Positions 1 through 11,930 of a stretch of 64,000 nucleotides of DNA are shown piece by piece. A program made the translations under genes and the position numbers. The DNA lies in contig WOFQ01000022.1 of NCBI GenBank assembly GCA_012184525.1, forward strand, positions 124,001-188,000, written 5' to 3'. The DNA is from Xenoacremonium recifei. Its lineage: Eukaryota > Ascomycota > Sordariomycetes > Hypocreales > Nectriaceae. Under the pieces are notes generated by a model that worked only from the letters and a program-made list of their open reading frames with translations, had not been told where the DNA came from and made no database searches. Every line of letters begins with the position of its first letter. Position 1 is the stretch's first letter.

Positions 1-549
1 TCAAACGGAGCATAAATCGAGTCCCAAAGCTGCTGTCCGCGAGCCAGGGCAGCATCGATGTTTTGCGCCGTGGGTTGTCGGCTGGGAGTAATAGAGAGTT
101 GTGAAGTAATTTCTTTGGGGAGAGCAGCGTGGAAAGCATTCAGGCAGTTGATGGTGCGTGGGATGCCGTTGAAGCTGATGCACTTGAGTCCAATCTCGCG
201 GATGAATTCAGCGTTTTGGACCTCGGCTCCCTTCTTCTCCGCCGAGGCCACGCGATGCAGAATTGGCAGTGCATCTGGCGCGTTCAGCGTGAATGTCGCA
301 GCAGCCTATGACAGTATCAGCATCTTCATCCTATTTCACTTCATGGGGAGTTCTCCCTACCGATATTGCCAACCAGGGCCTTTGGCCGAGGTTCTTCTGC
401 GCCGCCTCCCGCGCTATGGACTGGTACACATCCTCAATGCGAGCGGGCGCCGCGCGAGGCCCAGGCTTTGCAAAGGGCGCGTTGATCAGCGCTTTCAGGG
501 TCGGTGAGAGTTTCGACATGTCGGGCGGCGAGTCTGGTTGGCGGGACAT
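1..549 (-). CDS. AhpD-like (carboxymuconolactone decarboxylase-like) protein, 3' part cut by window edge
   Basis: The gene starts at 549 (MSRQPDSPPDM) and runs off the left edge. Exon 1 is 549-361 (63 codons, phase 0), a 55-bp intron spans 360-306 (donor GTAGGG, acceptor CATAG), and exon 2 is 305-1. The joined frame stays open and reads through LNAPDALPILHRVASAEKKG and IREIGLKCISFNGIPRTINC. That resembles the helical AhpD/CMD fold of fungal uncharacterised proteins, where the C-x-x-x-x-G-I-P stretch replaces the usual CxxC peroxidatic site. No catalytic CxxC is visible in the part present. Function is unknown; AhpD-like proteins include antioxidant peroxidases and decarboxylases. The family call is by overall resemblance only and the C-terminus is missing. 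Confidence 0.6.
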
Positions 550-1507
550 TGGAGGAAGTGAGCGGGACGGCCAGGATATATGAATGGAGGCTCACGCAAT
601 GCTGAAGAGCCGCTGGCAGGGCGATGTTCCGCCGGCGATCAGATCTGGGACCGACGGAATGGTGCTGGTGATGCGCCGCCGCCACTCCACTTCCCGAGAG
701 ACCGATATGCCGGCGGGAAATCGTTTGAGAGATGTGAAGCTGAGCGTATGCAACGAGAGAAGGCCTCAAAATTATTTCATCGGATTCCTAAAGGTTGTAA
801 GACTAAATGCATCATCAGTGGTCAGCAAAACAGGCCGCCATGGACAAAAAAAAGCGATCACACCATACATCCTAGCACCTCGAAATGCATCACGTGATAC
901 TGTAGCTCATAGACCCACTCACACTGATCACTGGTACATACGACCATAGCTCCTAGAATATACGGGATCCCGTCCGCTCTCCCATAGTCAAACTAGGAAG
1001 CGCTGGATTAGTAGTTGGGTCGGTGACGACCAGCGAATACCCGGTGTTGTATGTTTTCTTTTGTTTTTTTTGTCCACCTCCCAACCCACTAAATCCCCTG
1101 TAAGAAAGGCCCTAGCGACAATTTTTACCCCCCATAACAGGCGACCAATGAGAAGAAAAGAACTTCAAATTGAAACAACAATCTTGCCAGCTTGTTGTAG
1201 GCCTTGGCCGCATCTTCGAAGCCAAATTGCTTGTCTTCAATCACTTGTACCTTGTCGTGGCGGTTTTCAACTGCACCATGACGAAAATCCCAGCGGAACA
1301 CGGCTTGTCAGTGTACTTCCTGTCGATTCAATAGTCACCTGCGGTACTGAGGGTTCTCAAATTCAACCCTCCTAATTGAAACCCACCCCCCTACCATTTT
1401 TTGATAGCAAAATGTTTGTATCGACCATGATGACTCTGTTTAGTTCGCACATATTCTACTGTTGGCATGGAAATGTGTTTACTTATCTATTAGATGATTA
1501 AAATATT
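550..1507. other. Intergenic, no gene seen
   Basis: This stretch lies between the start of the AhpD-like gene and the stop of the monooxygenase gene. Short open frames exist on both strands but show no recognisable domains or splice structure. It contains homopolymer T runs near 1060. Confidence 0.5.
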
Positions 1508-3574
1508 CTAGTACTTAATAATCTCAAATCCTTCGTCCGGGTTATCAAAGTAGTATGTCGAGTCCTTGCCAATAGCTTCCCTTGTTGAGAAACCGTTACC
1601 CAAATATGCGAAACGGTTATGACTAAAGGTCTTCCAGTCGTAGTCCTCATAACGAGGTCTATCAAGCATGTGAAACCAATGGACTCTGCTCCCAGGATGC
1701 AGAGCTACAATAGGCCCGTCGACTTGACCGTTTTTGAACCAGGATCGACAATGCGTGCTCCAGGCAGTCCGTTTCATGAATTCCTCGATGTGCTGGCCAA
1801 AGTCATTCACGGCGTCTTGTTTTACAACGACCGATTTAATGCCCTCAGTTTGACATTTGTAGAGCATTTGCATAATATACTTGGTAGCGTGCTCTACGAT
1901 AGGGAGAACTGAGCCATGGCCGATAGGAGCATTAGGACCCAGGAACACTGTTTTATAAGCAGTTAGTCTATGATACGGTTGGAGATGACCGCTATTGGGT
2001 TTGAATGCAAAGACTTACTAAAGTGATTTGGGAAGTTGGGCACAGCAAGCGATAAGTACGCTGATGCTTTGTCCTTCCATTGGTCGCTGAGCTCAACACC
2101 GTTCTCTCCTAGAATAGGGTACCGTGGGCAGAAAGATATATCGAACCCAGTTGCACAAACAAAGGTATCAACCTTTATGATTTCCCCTGTTGCGGTTTTG
2201 ATACCTTCTGGGACAATTTCCTGAATATGGTCAGTCACCACGCGAACGTTTGGCTTTGTTAGAGCTTCAAGGTATCCATTTCCTGGTGTCGGTCTTCGGC
2301 AGCCTACTGCAAATGTAGGCAGTAAATATTTCAGAAGAGGATTATCATGACCCAGTTTCTCCTTCATTTCATGAGTGGAAAATCTCACAGCCTCTGCTTG
2401 TTCGGGGCTGTCCTTGATAATCTGGAAAAAAAAAAAGTAAATCCTTAGGAGTCATCTTCTTCATGCTTTGCGATGACTAAACTCACAAACTTGAAACGAG
2501 AGTTGAGCTCGCCCTCAATTTCTTTACGGTAGTGCAAGTATGCAGCTGGATCCCGTTCAAACTCTTTTTTTCTTTCATCGGAAACTAGATCAAAGATTAG
2601 CTTCACGTGATGTGAATGCGTTTAGGATATCAATTGGCATACACGAAAAGTTTGCCCCATTTGGCCCAGCTTTACTCTGAGCAAAGCCTGCTGTGATCCA
2701 AGTAGGGGTACGAATGAAGGTAATGAGTTCTTTGACATCTATAGAATTGTTAACCTTTCAGCCTTCCTGCTCTTCACGGTTTGGGGTTCTGGACATGACG
2801 CACCGGGTTGAATGGTGGGCACAATTTGAACACCTGACGATCCGCATCCGAGTACGGCAACGGTCTTATCCTTCCAATGGATGGAGGGGTTCCAGGCTGC
2901 ACTATGGAGTAGTTCTCCCTTGAATGAGCTCAAACCAGGGATGTCTGGCCACTTCCAATTGCTATGACTGTTTTAGCCCCAGCAAAATTATAGCATCTCG
3001 TGTAGCCATATGCTCACTTCAGAATTCCGGTACCGCTGATCATAAAGTGACACCAATCGTGGATCACGTTGCCAGTGGAAAGATCCTCGATAGTTACTTT
3101 CCAAATACCTTGATTGCTTTCCCATTCCGCTTTGATCACGCGGTGGCTGAGCTTGATCACTTTGTACAGATCATGCTTCTTGGCAAGCCGGCGAAAGTAG
3201 TTAAGAATATCCGGAGCTGTTGAATAGCTAGCAACGGTAGGATATTATTAGACAAGTAAGTCTCGGAGAGTAGATCGTGGCTCTTACAAGCATTCCCAAT
3301 TTGGGTTTGGTTCCCATGTAAATTGATAATTATGTGATGGGATATCGCATGCGCAGCCGGGATATCGGTTCTCGAACCATGTACCCCCGACTTCAGGATT
3401 CTTCTCATAAACAACATGCGTCATGTTTTTCATGAATTTGTTGACCTGGTGGGCTAGATTCAGACCCGATGCACCGGCGCCCACAGTGATGATTCGCAGC
3501 TCTCGGGCATCGCCAATATTTGTCTCTTGCACCTCGTAAGACCTTTGCTGGCCGTTAATACTCCCGTTCTCCAT
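1508..3574 (-). CDS. Flavin-dependent Baeyer-Villiger monooxygenase
   Basis: Seven exons: 3574-3288, 3227-3018, 2961-2804, 2738-2643, 2584-2487, 2421-2019 and 1947-1508, giving 563 aa. All phases close and the stop is TAG. An FAD-binding GxGxxG (VGAGASG, residues 31-37) is followed by the BVMO fingerprint F-x-G-x3-H-x3-W at residues 179-189 (FKGELLHSAAW). The second, NADPH-binding Rossmann motif is VLGCGSSG (about 202-209), and the conserved CATGFD lies further on. Family members insert one oxygen next to a carbonyl, turning ketones into esters or lactones with NADPH and O2. The length is normal for single-component type I BVMOs. The start has no in-frame upstream Met and begins just ahead of the Rossmann fold. 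The gene is divergent from the regulator at 4531 across a 956-bp shared promoter region. The substrate cannot be read from sequence. Family call is confident; the intron at 2642-2585 uses GTATGC rather than the overlapping GTGTAT. Confidence 0.92.
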
Positions 3575-4530
3575 ATCTTTCTGCGATGGAGGTACCTATT
3601 AAGACAAAGGTAGCGTTAGAAGAAAATTCCGGCCCGCTGCACGATTCCAATAGGCCTCAACTTATTAATGTGAGTCTCTCTGCAAAGATGAGTTCGTTAG
3701 CCCAGATTCATCATTTGCAGCTGAGCCAAGCTTGGCGAAGTGGCTTCGCCCTCTTCCAAGCTATCATATAGCCGAGCCGACTTAGACAGCCAATCGCAGT
3801 GCTACGGATGCCGATCCGTACAACGTCGGACTACGCGGGGAAGTTGTACCTCGGCTCGGCGAGACAAAGGGAGGACCCTAGCACTGAAATCAAGCGATAG
3901 CAACTTCATGAAGCAATATTGTCAATATTTGTTTCGTAGATGCCGAAGGCATTGGGATCCCAAAGCGGCGATCAACTATCATCATGGTTAGCACCCTCGA
4001 TAATCCCTGGACTCTGCGCTGGGTAGGTTTGTATTCCAAAACTAAACGTCCTCCAAGTTCAGGGTTCGGGCGGTAATTTATTTGAATCCAATGCTAGCTT
4101 TAGATAATCGCAAATTAGTTAGTAGCGCAAGTCATTCTTAAGGCAAGTCATTGAGAAATAAACATGGCCCAAGTGATCTATGTAAGATGTGGTGAAGTAG
4201 CATGTGGTCACGGCTGTACATCCTGTTTTTACATTCGGTACTTGCCTGGAGGCTTGTGGTAATTTCGTGACATCTCCATCATCTAATTTGTTCCGCCGAT
4301 GGCGGGCTCCTTGGAGACTCCCTAGAGCAAGGTAAAGACCACGAGACGATCATCGGACTCCGGGGTATGAAATCCACCAACGTAGGTACTCCGTACTAAC
4401 GTTAGTATTACCCCGCGTTTCCTACAGTTCATCCCGTCTCCCCGAGAATGCGGCCCTAGACGCCTTTTATCATCACTGGCATGTATCGTTGCTGCATTCA
4501 ATTTCTTTCCAAGCATTGCCAGTTACAACA
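3575..4530. promoter_or_regulatory. Shared upstream region of the monooxygenase and regulator genes
   Basis: A 956-bp gap lies between two divergent start codons (monooxygenase at 3574, regulator at 4531). Short open frames inside have no domain signal. Its position makes it the likely bidirectional promoter; no specific binding site was identified with confidence. Confidence 0.4.
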
Positions 4531-6756
4531 ATGCCTTCTCCTGGTTCTCCTATTCCACAAAACAAAGCGGAATCCCTCGGCCGACCAAAGGTCATTCGTC
4601 GTGCCAAGGTCGCTTGCAAAGCCTGTAATGCTCGCCGCGTTCGTTGCGATGTGGTGCAGTCTCATCCTTGCTGGCATTGCCGCAATAGAGACACAGTTTG
4701 CGAGATAATTGAATCTCGACGTGGAAAGTATGTCATTGAATCTGTCGTGCGACAAGTTTTTTAACATCGCGACAGGTACCAAAGAACACAGCGCCATCGG
4801 CGGCCGACGCGTGTTGCTGAACCGGATGTGCCTGTCGGAGGACCCAATAGGGTGCTTCTCCCGGCTTCGGACCTGATTGACACTACCCAGACCAAGTTGT
4901 CTGGAGACGACCAACGCCAGTCACTAGGAGCGATGGATTTAGACACTTCTCCCAGCCAGATCTTCACGCCAGACCAAGATGACTTGGATGTGAGAAGCAA
5001 CCATGAACAAGGGCCAGAGACGCTCTACGCTCGTATGGCTGATCCGGAGATCACGGAGTCGCATCATGATCAGAGTCCAGAACAAAATTCCGGCACGCTC
5101 TATCTCGGCGAAGCTTTCAGCTTAACTTTTGTTGTGAAAACTGTGTGCAGTCCCTCCAGCAGCTCGGCAGCTCCTTTGCCCACCAAGGTTCATTATCCAG
5201 TTCCCATTTCTGCATCGGAAACAAGAAGCAATGACTATGGCTCTGGGCGCCAACTGGACCATGATATCCTTGCACTACTGCAAACTCGAGGGGCGCTGAC
5301 AACGCCCCCAAAGGAGATCGGAGATGCTCTGGTCTCTATCTTCTTTCGGTCATTTCATCCTGCTTATCCGGTATTCGATCGCAAAGAGTTTCAAGATCGA
5401 TATAACCGGGGAAATATGTCGCTCCTTGCTCTTCAAACAATTTATTTCCTTGCTGCTACTATTTGCGACGAATTACTACTTCAGAAGGCTGGATTTAAAA
5501 GTCGAGATCATGCAAGAAAGACATTCTATATGAGAGCAAAACTGCTCTATGATGCAGATTACGAACAGGACAAAACTATTTTAACTGCTACACTTTTCCT
5601 CCTGGGCTTCTGGTGGCAACAGCCACAAGATCAGAAAGATACTTGGTATTGGCTTGGCTGTGCAATTAGTCTTGCTCAGACCCTTGGTATGCATAGGACA
5701 ACCGTCAACTCAACTATAGGACAGCGGAGTCGCTCATTATGGAAACGCATTTGGTGGTCGATATATATCCGAGACCGTCATGCATCTGCGTCACTGGGCC
5801 GGCCTTGTCGTATCAGAGATGAAGACTGTGATATCGAATCCCTTTCAGAGGCTGATTTCCAGACCGATGTCGACACCGAACTCTCTATTACTGGCCATCA
5901 GGAAGGCTATCATGTTTCATACTTCATGCACATGTCCAAATTGGCAGTCCTTCTAGGACAAGTATTGACTATAAGATTTTCTCCCCTTAGCAACCGAGAC
6001 GACGACATCATTGCGACAGCAGGCACTAACCTATATCAATGGGAGAAAGCCCTTCCACAATGTATGGCCCGCCATCCATTAAGAGACGACCTGGATGCGG
6101 CATTCTGGGCAGCAAACCTACATGCTTGTTATCATAACACCGAGATCCTCTTGTATAGACCTACATGTATTGTCGCAACGCCAGGGACCCAACAAGACTC
6201 GACTGATCGCGCCATGAACGCGACATACGCAATAACCCGCATTGCCGAAGACCTTCTCACAGCCGGCACCCTGAGACTCGGCCAGCTTCACCTGATACCA
6301 GCGCTTTTCGCTGCACTAGGTATCCACGCCATAGTCATTCGTGGGGCAGATAAGGTGCGCAAAAAGGTGGCAGAGAATCGGGCAGGGCAGTGCATGTTAG
6401 CGCTAGGGGAGTTGTCGAAGTCTTGGCCTGTGGGAGGTTGGATATTGCGCCTCTTCCAGACACTTATGGCACGGCTCACAAATCGTTACTCTCAAGGCGA
6501 CACTCAGCACCTTTTGAATGGTACCAGCTCTCAATTTCGAGACCATCCTCAGCCAAATGCTCGGCCATCGCCCTTGGCGTCCATGAATGTCGAGGATGGA
6601 ACTCTTGGCCTTTGGCAGGCCGACACAATAAATGTGACTAGTTCTGTGCCTATTGCTGGAGAGGACAACTTTTACAACTTTGATCTCATTTTCCAAGATT
6701 CGTTTCCAATTCTTGTCCCAGAGGACTGTATTTTTGAAGATTCTGAGTTTCTTTGA
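4531..6756 (+). CDS. Zn2Cys6 fungal-specific transcription factor
   Basis: Exon 1 is 4531-4727, a 48-bp intron (GTATGT to GACAG) covers 4728-4775, and exon 2 is 4776-6756, giving 725 aa. The ATG at 4531 (MPSPGSPIPQN, preceded by ACAACA) is the first in-frame ATG. The Zn2Cys6 binuclear cluster lies at Cys29, 32, 39, 47, 50 and 57 (C-x2-C-x6-C-x7-C-x2-C-x6-C), with basic residues between, followed by a long linker. The middle domain carries hallmarks of the Fungal_trans region: FFRSFHPAYPVFDRKEF, then WWSIYIRDRHASASLGRPCRI and DEDCDI. The C-terminus is acidic and aromatic, a possible activation region. As a nuclear DNA-binding regulator it is well placed to control the flanking monooxygenase and hydrolase genes; that role is inference. 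It is convergent with the cyclase-family gene, the stops being only 72 bp apart. Confidence 0.93.
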
Positions 6757-6828
6757 TACGGTGTCAGGACTTTGAGCTTAATATAATTATTCGAAAACTA
6801 GGAACAATCTATCCACAAGACATTCACT

Positions 6829-8125
6829 TTAGAAGATTGCAAGTGCATTTGCAAGACTAGCGACACCACCTTAGCATTCGAGTTAGTACTGAATACCTTT
6901 TCGTTGGAGTATCAAGTACTTACCGGGTGTGTTGAATGGAGCACTGGTAAAAAAGAATGACCAGCGCTGCCGGCTCTCACATTCCTCGGAGAGTTTCTAA
7001 AGCGATCAGTGAGTTTTATTAACAACAACGATTAATTTTGGACTCACTTCCAAATCAATCATCTCCCCGATCAGACATCCCCACAGAGCCAGCAAGTATT
7101 CATGTAAATACCACTCAGTCTTCCGCGGCCACACCTCGAATGCCGGAGCATCACCACCAACAGCTGCGAAATAACTAAAGAGAGCTGCCTCAGCATTACG
7201 TCGGCGGTATGGGCAAGTGTAGCCGCATTCGAATTGAGGGCGGCCTGACTTACTTGTCATGAAGAAAGATTTTCATGTCATCACTTTGCTCCACGCCCGC
7301 GAACGATGGGTCATGGGCAAGATCCTCTAGCTTACCCGGATCTTCAACAACCAGCTCATGGTAACGGGCGATATACCCGCTTCGTATCAACAGTATATCT
7401 CCGGGCTTGAAATCAACGTTCTGCGCCTTTGCAACATCGCGAAGGTCTTGCGCTGTGATGGCGTGGCCGGTGGCAGGATCATAAGGGCGGCCTTGTTTCT
7501 GTGCCCAACCGAAGTAGTCGAGAAGAACGCCACGACCAGCAATACCATGGCGAGAAATCGCTTGGATACCGCAACGTGTGCCCTTTTTTACTTCATCTGG
7601 GTCGAGATTGTTGTACAGCTTTTTTAACCCCAGGTGACCAAAGTGTCGAAAACCGTCCCACTGACTTCCTGACTGCGTGTTCATGTCATAAAAGTCGTCA
7701 AAGATGCAAGGGCTGATCGGATGTGTCTTAATAGTATGCTTCATGGCGTCTCGGTGGAATGAAGGGCGTTCTGGATATTTCAATGACCAACTGTAATTCC
7801 TTTTGTTAACCATGGCTCTGCCATTTGTCCATGGGCTGAGTTAACGTGCTTAAGCGATACAACTTTGCCATCTTTCATGTCACTCATCTGCGCAGCTCGT
7901 GTGACCTCTGGGGTCAAGAGATTGATCCGGCCGAGCTACCAGTCAAAAGTCAGCTATATTCTAGTTCTATGTTTTCACCCTAAGGTGTGATGTTGTTTTC
8001 CTTACTTCATCGTCACCTCCCCAGATCCATGCCGTCTCGGCAGGAACACCCTTGCCCTCGTTGAATAGCTTTAGATCAGCCAGGCTTGGGAGTCCATGCG
8101 GAAAGTTCTTTCTGACATTGTCCAT
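6829..8125 (-). CDS. Cyclase-family (kynurenine formamidase-like) metal-dependent hydrolase
   Basis: Six exons: 8125-8006, 7935-7850, 7790-7254, 7174-7048, 6996-6924 and 6869-6829, encoding about 337 aa and ending GGVASLANALAIF. The protein matches the fungal cyclase/ASH family: SLADLKLFNEGKGVP, WGGDDELGRINLLTPE, MNTQSGSQWDGFRHFGH, GDILLIRSGY, FAAVGGDAPAFE, and the family C-terminus. Relatives hydrolyse N-formylkynurenine, isatin or cyclic amides/lactones. In this copy the canonical H-x-G-T-H-x-D-x3-H metal box reads with Gln and Ser in place of two His/Thr positions, while Asp and the last His remain. The second intron (7849-7791) only keeps frame if it has a GC donor. Its promoter is shared with the divergent SDR gene (366 bp). 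The start at 8125 is the best-placed in-frame ATG; an earlier upstream exon cannot be excluded. Confidence 0.85.
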
Positions 8126-8491
8126 GATGTTACAGATGGAGTCGTATGTTTCGCGACCGTTTCTAGCTAAAATTCACAATTGGGCTAGTAATGCGAGTAG
8201 AGACCGTTCCCATTAAGTATTTTTGCACTACTAAGACTTGATTGACCGAAAGTATTATCAACTTAATAACCCTCTGCAAGACGCCGAGGTTCATGTCGAT
8301 TCCGTCACGCAGGAAAACCTCGGCCGATTTCCCCGCAGCAGCCCACAATCGGTCTTTTGATGGGATGTTCTGTTATAAGAAACGGCTTTTTACATGCAGA
8401 AGGAAGCGAACGCAATACCGTCGCATATCCTTTGTTTCGGCAAGTGTTGTTTTGAGCCTAGTAACAAATTCGCAAGCCAGCAATATTGATC
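8126..8491. promoter_or_regulatory. Divergent promoter between cyclase-family and SDR genes
   Basis: This 366-bp region separates two start codons pointing away from each other, a layout that favours co-expression. A minus-strand open frame (8348-8163) lies inside it but cannot be spliced in frame to the cyclase gene with standard signals. Confidence 0.4.
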
Positions 8492-9436
8492 ATGACAGGA
8501 CGATTGATCGGCAAAGTTGCAATTGTCACTGGTGCTGGAACGGGATTTGGTGCTGGTATTGCCAAGAAATTTATTGCAGAAGGATGCAAAGTGGTGCTCG
8601 TCGATATAAACGCGGAGAATGTCGAGAAGGAAGCCACTCAGTACCCCAGCGAAGACAGCACTTTTGCTGTTGGAGATGTCTCTTCGGAGGAAGACTGGTC
8701 GAAGTTTGTGGCAACTACAATGTCCTCCTTTGGAAGGCTTGATGTCGTCGTTAACAATGCTGGTGTTGTGAATAAGGCAACGGTACGTCTGACTACCTAA
8801 CATTTCTGGAAGCACCATGCTCATCCGTTAAACTGTAATAGTCATCGATTTCTCTTTCAGAACTTGAGTTCGATCGGCTGATCCGAATCAATGCCAAGAG
8901 TATATATCATAGTGCGAAGAAGACTATCCCAGTCTTCCAAAATCAAGGCACCGGTGGCGTCATTATTAATATTTCTAGTGTTAGCGCATTGAGACCTCGT
9001 CCAGATCTCGTGTGGTATGCAGCAAGTAAAGGTGCTGTAAGCGCAGTAAGTCTTGTCATATTACGGCTTTGATGAAGGTTCTAGACAGTTAATGAATTTG
9101 CATCAGGCAACAAAAGGCCTTGCTGCAGAGTTTGCAAAGGATAACATTCGGTGCAACGCAGTTTGCCCAGTTGCGGGAGAAACATCAATGTAATAGCATG
9201 CCGGAAAGCGTAACATATCCTTGATACTAGACTGACAAACATAATACAGGATTCCGCTAGTCCTTGGAAAACCAGACACACCAGAAAATCGCAGAAAGAT
9301 ACTATCTGGAATCCCCCTAGGGCGTTTCGCAACTCCTGAAGACATTGGCAATGCAGCGGCATTTCTTGCTAGTGACGAAGCTGCTTTTATCACAGGCGTT
9401 GAACTTCCTGTTGATGGTGGTCGGTCCTTGAATTGA
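8492..9436 (+). CDS. Short-chain dehydrogenase/reductase (classical SDR)
   Basis: Exons 8492-8782, 8842-9045, 9107-9189 and 9250-9436 join to 254 aa. The cofactor motif TGAGTGFG (residues 13-20), NNAG (88-91), Ser143 and the catalytic Y-A-A-S-K (Tyr156, Lys160) are all in place, and the C-terminus ends in VDGGRSLN. The length is typical of classical SDRs of the 3-oxoacyl-ACP reductase/glucose dehydrogenase type. Asp38 after the second beta strand (VVLVDIN) suggests NAD(H) preference, from general SDR knowledge. The start is the ATG at 8492 directly before TGRLIGKVAIVTG. The acceptor of intron 1 is TAG at 8839-8841; the later CAG gives a stop. The enzyme oxidises or reduces an alcohol/ketone, chemistry that fits upstream or downstream of a Baeyer-Villiger step. 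Confidence 0.94.
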
Positions 9437-9861
9437 GAAACTATACATGGATAAAATACATCTTTTAAGAGATAATCTTTTTCTAATCTGCTTCGTTCGA
9501 CTTTTTTGTGCAGAAAAGGCTATTTCCACAATTACGAAACAATTGAAAGGGTTACCTCGGGCATCTAGGAATTTCATCGTCTCAAGAGAATTTCCACCAG
9601 ATTGCGTGTTGGATTGTAAATACAGATAAAGGAAATCATCTTCAAAGTGACAGGTCCAAATAATGGCCGATTGGTAATATATACTTGTTGTGGTTAGCGA
9701 GGATTCACAAGCCAACTTTGTGCTGGCGAGTCCCGTTGACTTTCAAGCCACATTCAATTAATCGTATGCTATTATATTCTTCCTTTCAGTATTGTATATC
9801 TAGTATCTAGTCCGAAATCTCATATACGGCGGTCTAACGGGATCTCTACTTAATAAATGCC
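9437..9861. other. Convergent intergenic region, no gene seen
   Basis: This 425-bp AT-rich gap lies between the stops of the SDR and esterase genes and would hold both 3' ends. Confidence 0.5.
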
Positions 9862-11015
9862 TTAGATAGGCGGGTTTCTATAACAGTCCGCCACAAATGT
9901 GGCCACATCCTGTAATGAAGTCTGAGCATTCTTATGGGCCTCAGATGGGAACAAAATATACCCATGAGGACTACCTGGAAAGAGTTTCAGAATAGCAGAG
10001 CCTCCCGCGAGCATCCACCGAGCACTCATAAATACCGAATCTTCGAGTAGGCAATCCTCCGTTCCACACGTGAATAGTGCCCTGGGAAGCTCTAATCCCT
10101 TTAGATCGGTATAGAACGGCGATATGAGTGGCGATATCTCCATCTCAGGATCCGAGTTGGGCACATAGGCGTTTCGAAAATGTGTAAGAGATTCCTGGTC
10201 AAGGACTAAGGTCGGGTACCGCTGGAAGTTTCTAGTACCAGGCTGCCAATGAAGCGTGTAGGTCCCATAATGGAGAATAAGCCCATTCAGGCGGTACTGA
10301 GCATACTTTTCTACTGGAGATTTCAGGAGCTCCAGGGCCGTGACCATGGCCAAGTTTGCCCCAGCACTCTCACCCCCAATGAAGCTAAGCCTGTGTTGGA
10401 AAGAACTTGGGCCATGATCTATCAGCCATTTGGCCACATCAAGACAGTCGTTGAGCCCTGCAGGAAATGTGTTCTCAGGCGCAAGGCGGTAACCCACGGA
10501 GACGCAAATCAGTTGGCAATCGTCCGCAATCTGTTGGAGGTAGAGATCCGACGACTCTTCATCATTCAGCACCCAACCCCCGCCGTGGAAATGCAGAAAT
10601 ATCCCCCTGATTAGATCCGGGCTTTGAGGCTGTAAAACTCGGCATGGAATCTCGCGACCGTCATCCCGGGAGGGGATCGAGAAAGAAGAAGCATTCGGTA
10701 GCAACACGGCGCCGGGCAGAGGTGTCAGTCCCCTTTTTCGGAGGCTGCGATATTTGGATGCTCCAATCTGTATTAGTTAGCCTTGGTTTTCCTCAACGGT
10801 GAGGATCGATCGCCTACATGATACCATTTGTCGCCCTCTTGTTCCAGGGCTTGTAGCTTCCGGTTCAAATTTTTGGTTTCAGTACTTATGGAAGATATGA
10901 GCAATTTGGACTGGTCAATAGCTAGGTCGCTTTTGAGAGTATCACGATTGTCATTCTTTATTTGTTCGCGTGCAGTCGAGCATTTTACATGGGAGATGCT
11001 CTGAGATGCGACCAT
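9862..11015 (-). CDS. Hormone-sensitive-lipase-family alpha/beta hydrolase (esterase)
   Basis: Exon 1 is 11015-10818 and exon 2 is 10767-9862, separated by a 50-bp intron (GTAGGC to TACAG); 367 aa. The HSL oxyanion motif HGGGW is at residues 127-131 and the nucleophile elbow G-E-S-A-G has Ser200. A likely acid lies in FTCGTEDCLLEDS, and the catalytic His in GSPHGY near the C-terminus. YRLAPE, also diagnostic of the family, is present. The first 66 residues contain a polar, heptad-like stretch rich in Lys, Gln and Glu before the catalytic domain. No signal peptide is apparent, so it is probably intracellular. HSL-type esterases commonly cleave the esters made by Baeyer-Villiger enzymes in fungi and bacteria, which is why its position near the monooxygenase is notable. 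Confidence 0.92.
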
Positions 11016-11930
11016 GATTCATACAAGCCATGGATGTTATTAATGCTGAAAGGAGGAATCGCTAGGTTTCGAGAAGCGTCACCATGAAGCAAGTTGGGTT
11101 TAATGTGTTCCTCGCTTTACAAAAGATTCAGGATTCATTACGTTATGCGATTGAGAGAAGGGCCTACATTATCTCCAATATCCAGGCAGGCCTTCGAGGT
11201 GGGTTAGTTGCCGAACCTCGGTTCAGAATATGGCTGCATTTACCTGCTGCGCGGGTGCTCCGTACTTCGGCTTCTTGGGACCTCTCCTCCATCTTTTATT
11301 GTACCCGCCGATCAGTAGAACCACAAGTCATCTCTGTCCTATTTCCTCCTCCGCCCCTGGTAACCTCTGAAGCTATCGGCAAACGTCAGTTGAGGGGTTT
11401 GACAAGATCTACTGATATTTAGAGCTATAGTCAAATCATCGAAGACGAGTGAATGCATATAAGGAATACTACGTGCTTCTGAATGCCGCCACAGGTATTC
11501 CTACCTCAGAAAAGAGCACTGCAGAATTCATATGGGTCGAGACTGTAGACTCTTTTATTTTTGAACAACGATGAGGCGAAGGTCAGATTAATTCTTCATG
11601 TCAATTGAAGCTTCAATAGTTTTAACTAGGCATGGATTTATGAGTTCTCTTGACGAGTATCGCATCTTCTTCTTTGACGTTTCGACTCTAATTTTCTCGC
11701 TATTACTTCTTAGCCTATCCCCAACCCCGAATCATATTTTCAGATGATCGAATGTGCCCTAAACAGTATAATTCTACCGCTCTTCGAACTAGATCTTTCT
11801 CATTCACTAGCCTAGTACCAGAGGTATTCCGGAAAACACAACGCCAGCCACTTAAGACTGCCTAACAAATGCGAAGAGAAGCCCCCTTGGTTCCCAGAAT
11901 CGTATTACCTAACCCTTGCGATGTAACTTC
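11016..11930. other. Intergenic, no gene seen
   Basis: This 915-bp stretch lies upstream of the esterase start and downstream of the transporter stop. A 112-codon plus-strand open frame (11084-11422) has no recognisable domain or codon pattern and was not called. Confidence 0.5.

Noticed and set aside
2585..2643. Frameshift in the monooxygenase gene at this intron
   Set aside because: With donor GTGTAT the frame breaks, but the overlapping GTATGC donor restores it and gives the family sequence.
8163..8348. Possible upstream exon of the cyclase-family gene
   Set aside because: The minus-strand frame reads plausibly (AEVFLRDGIDMNLGVLQ), but no donor/acceptor pair joins it in phase to the start at 8125.
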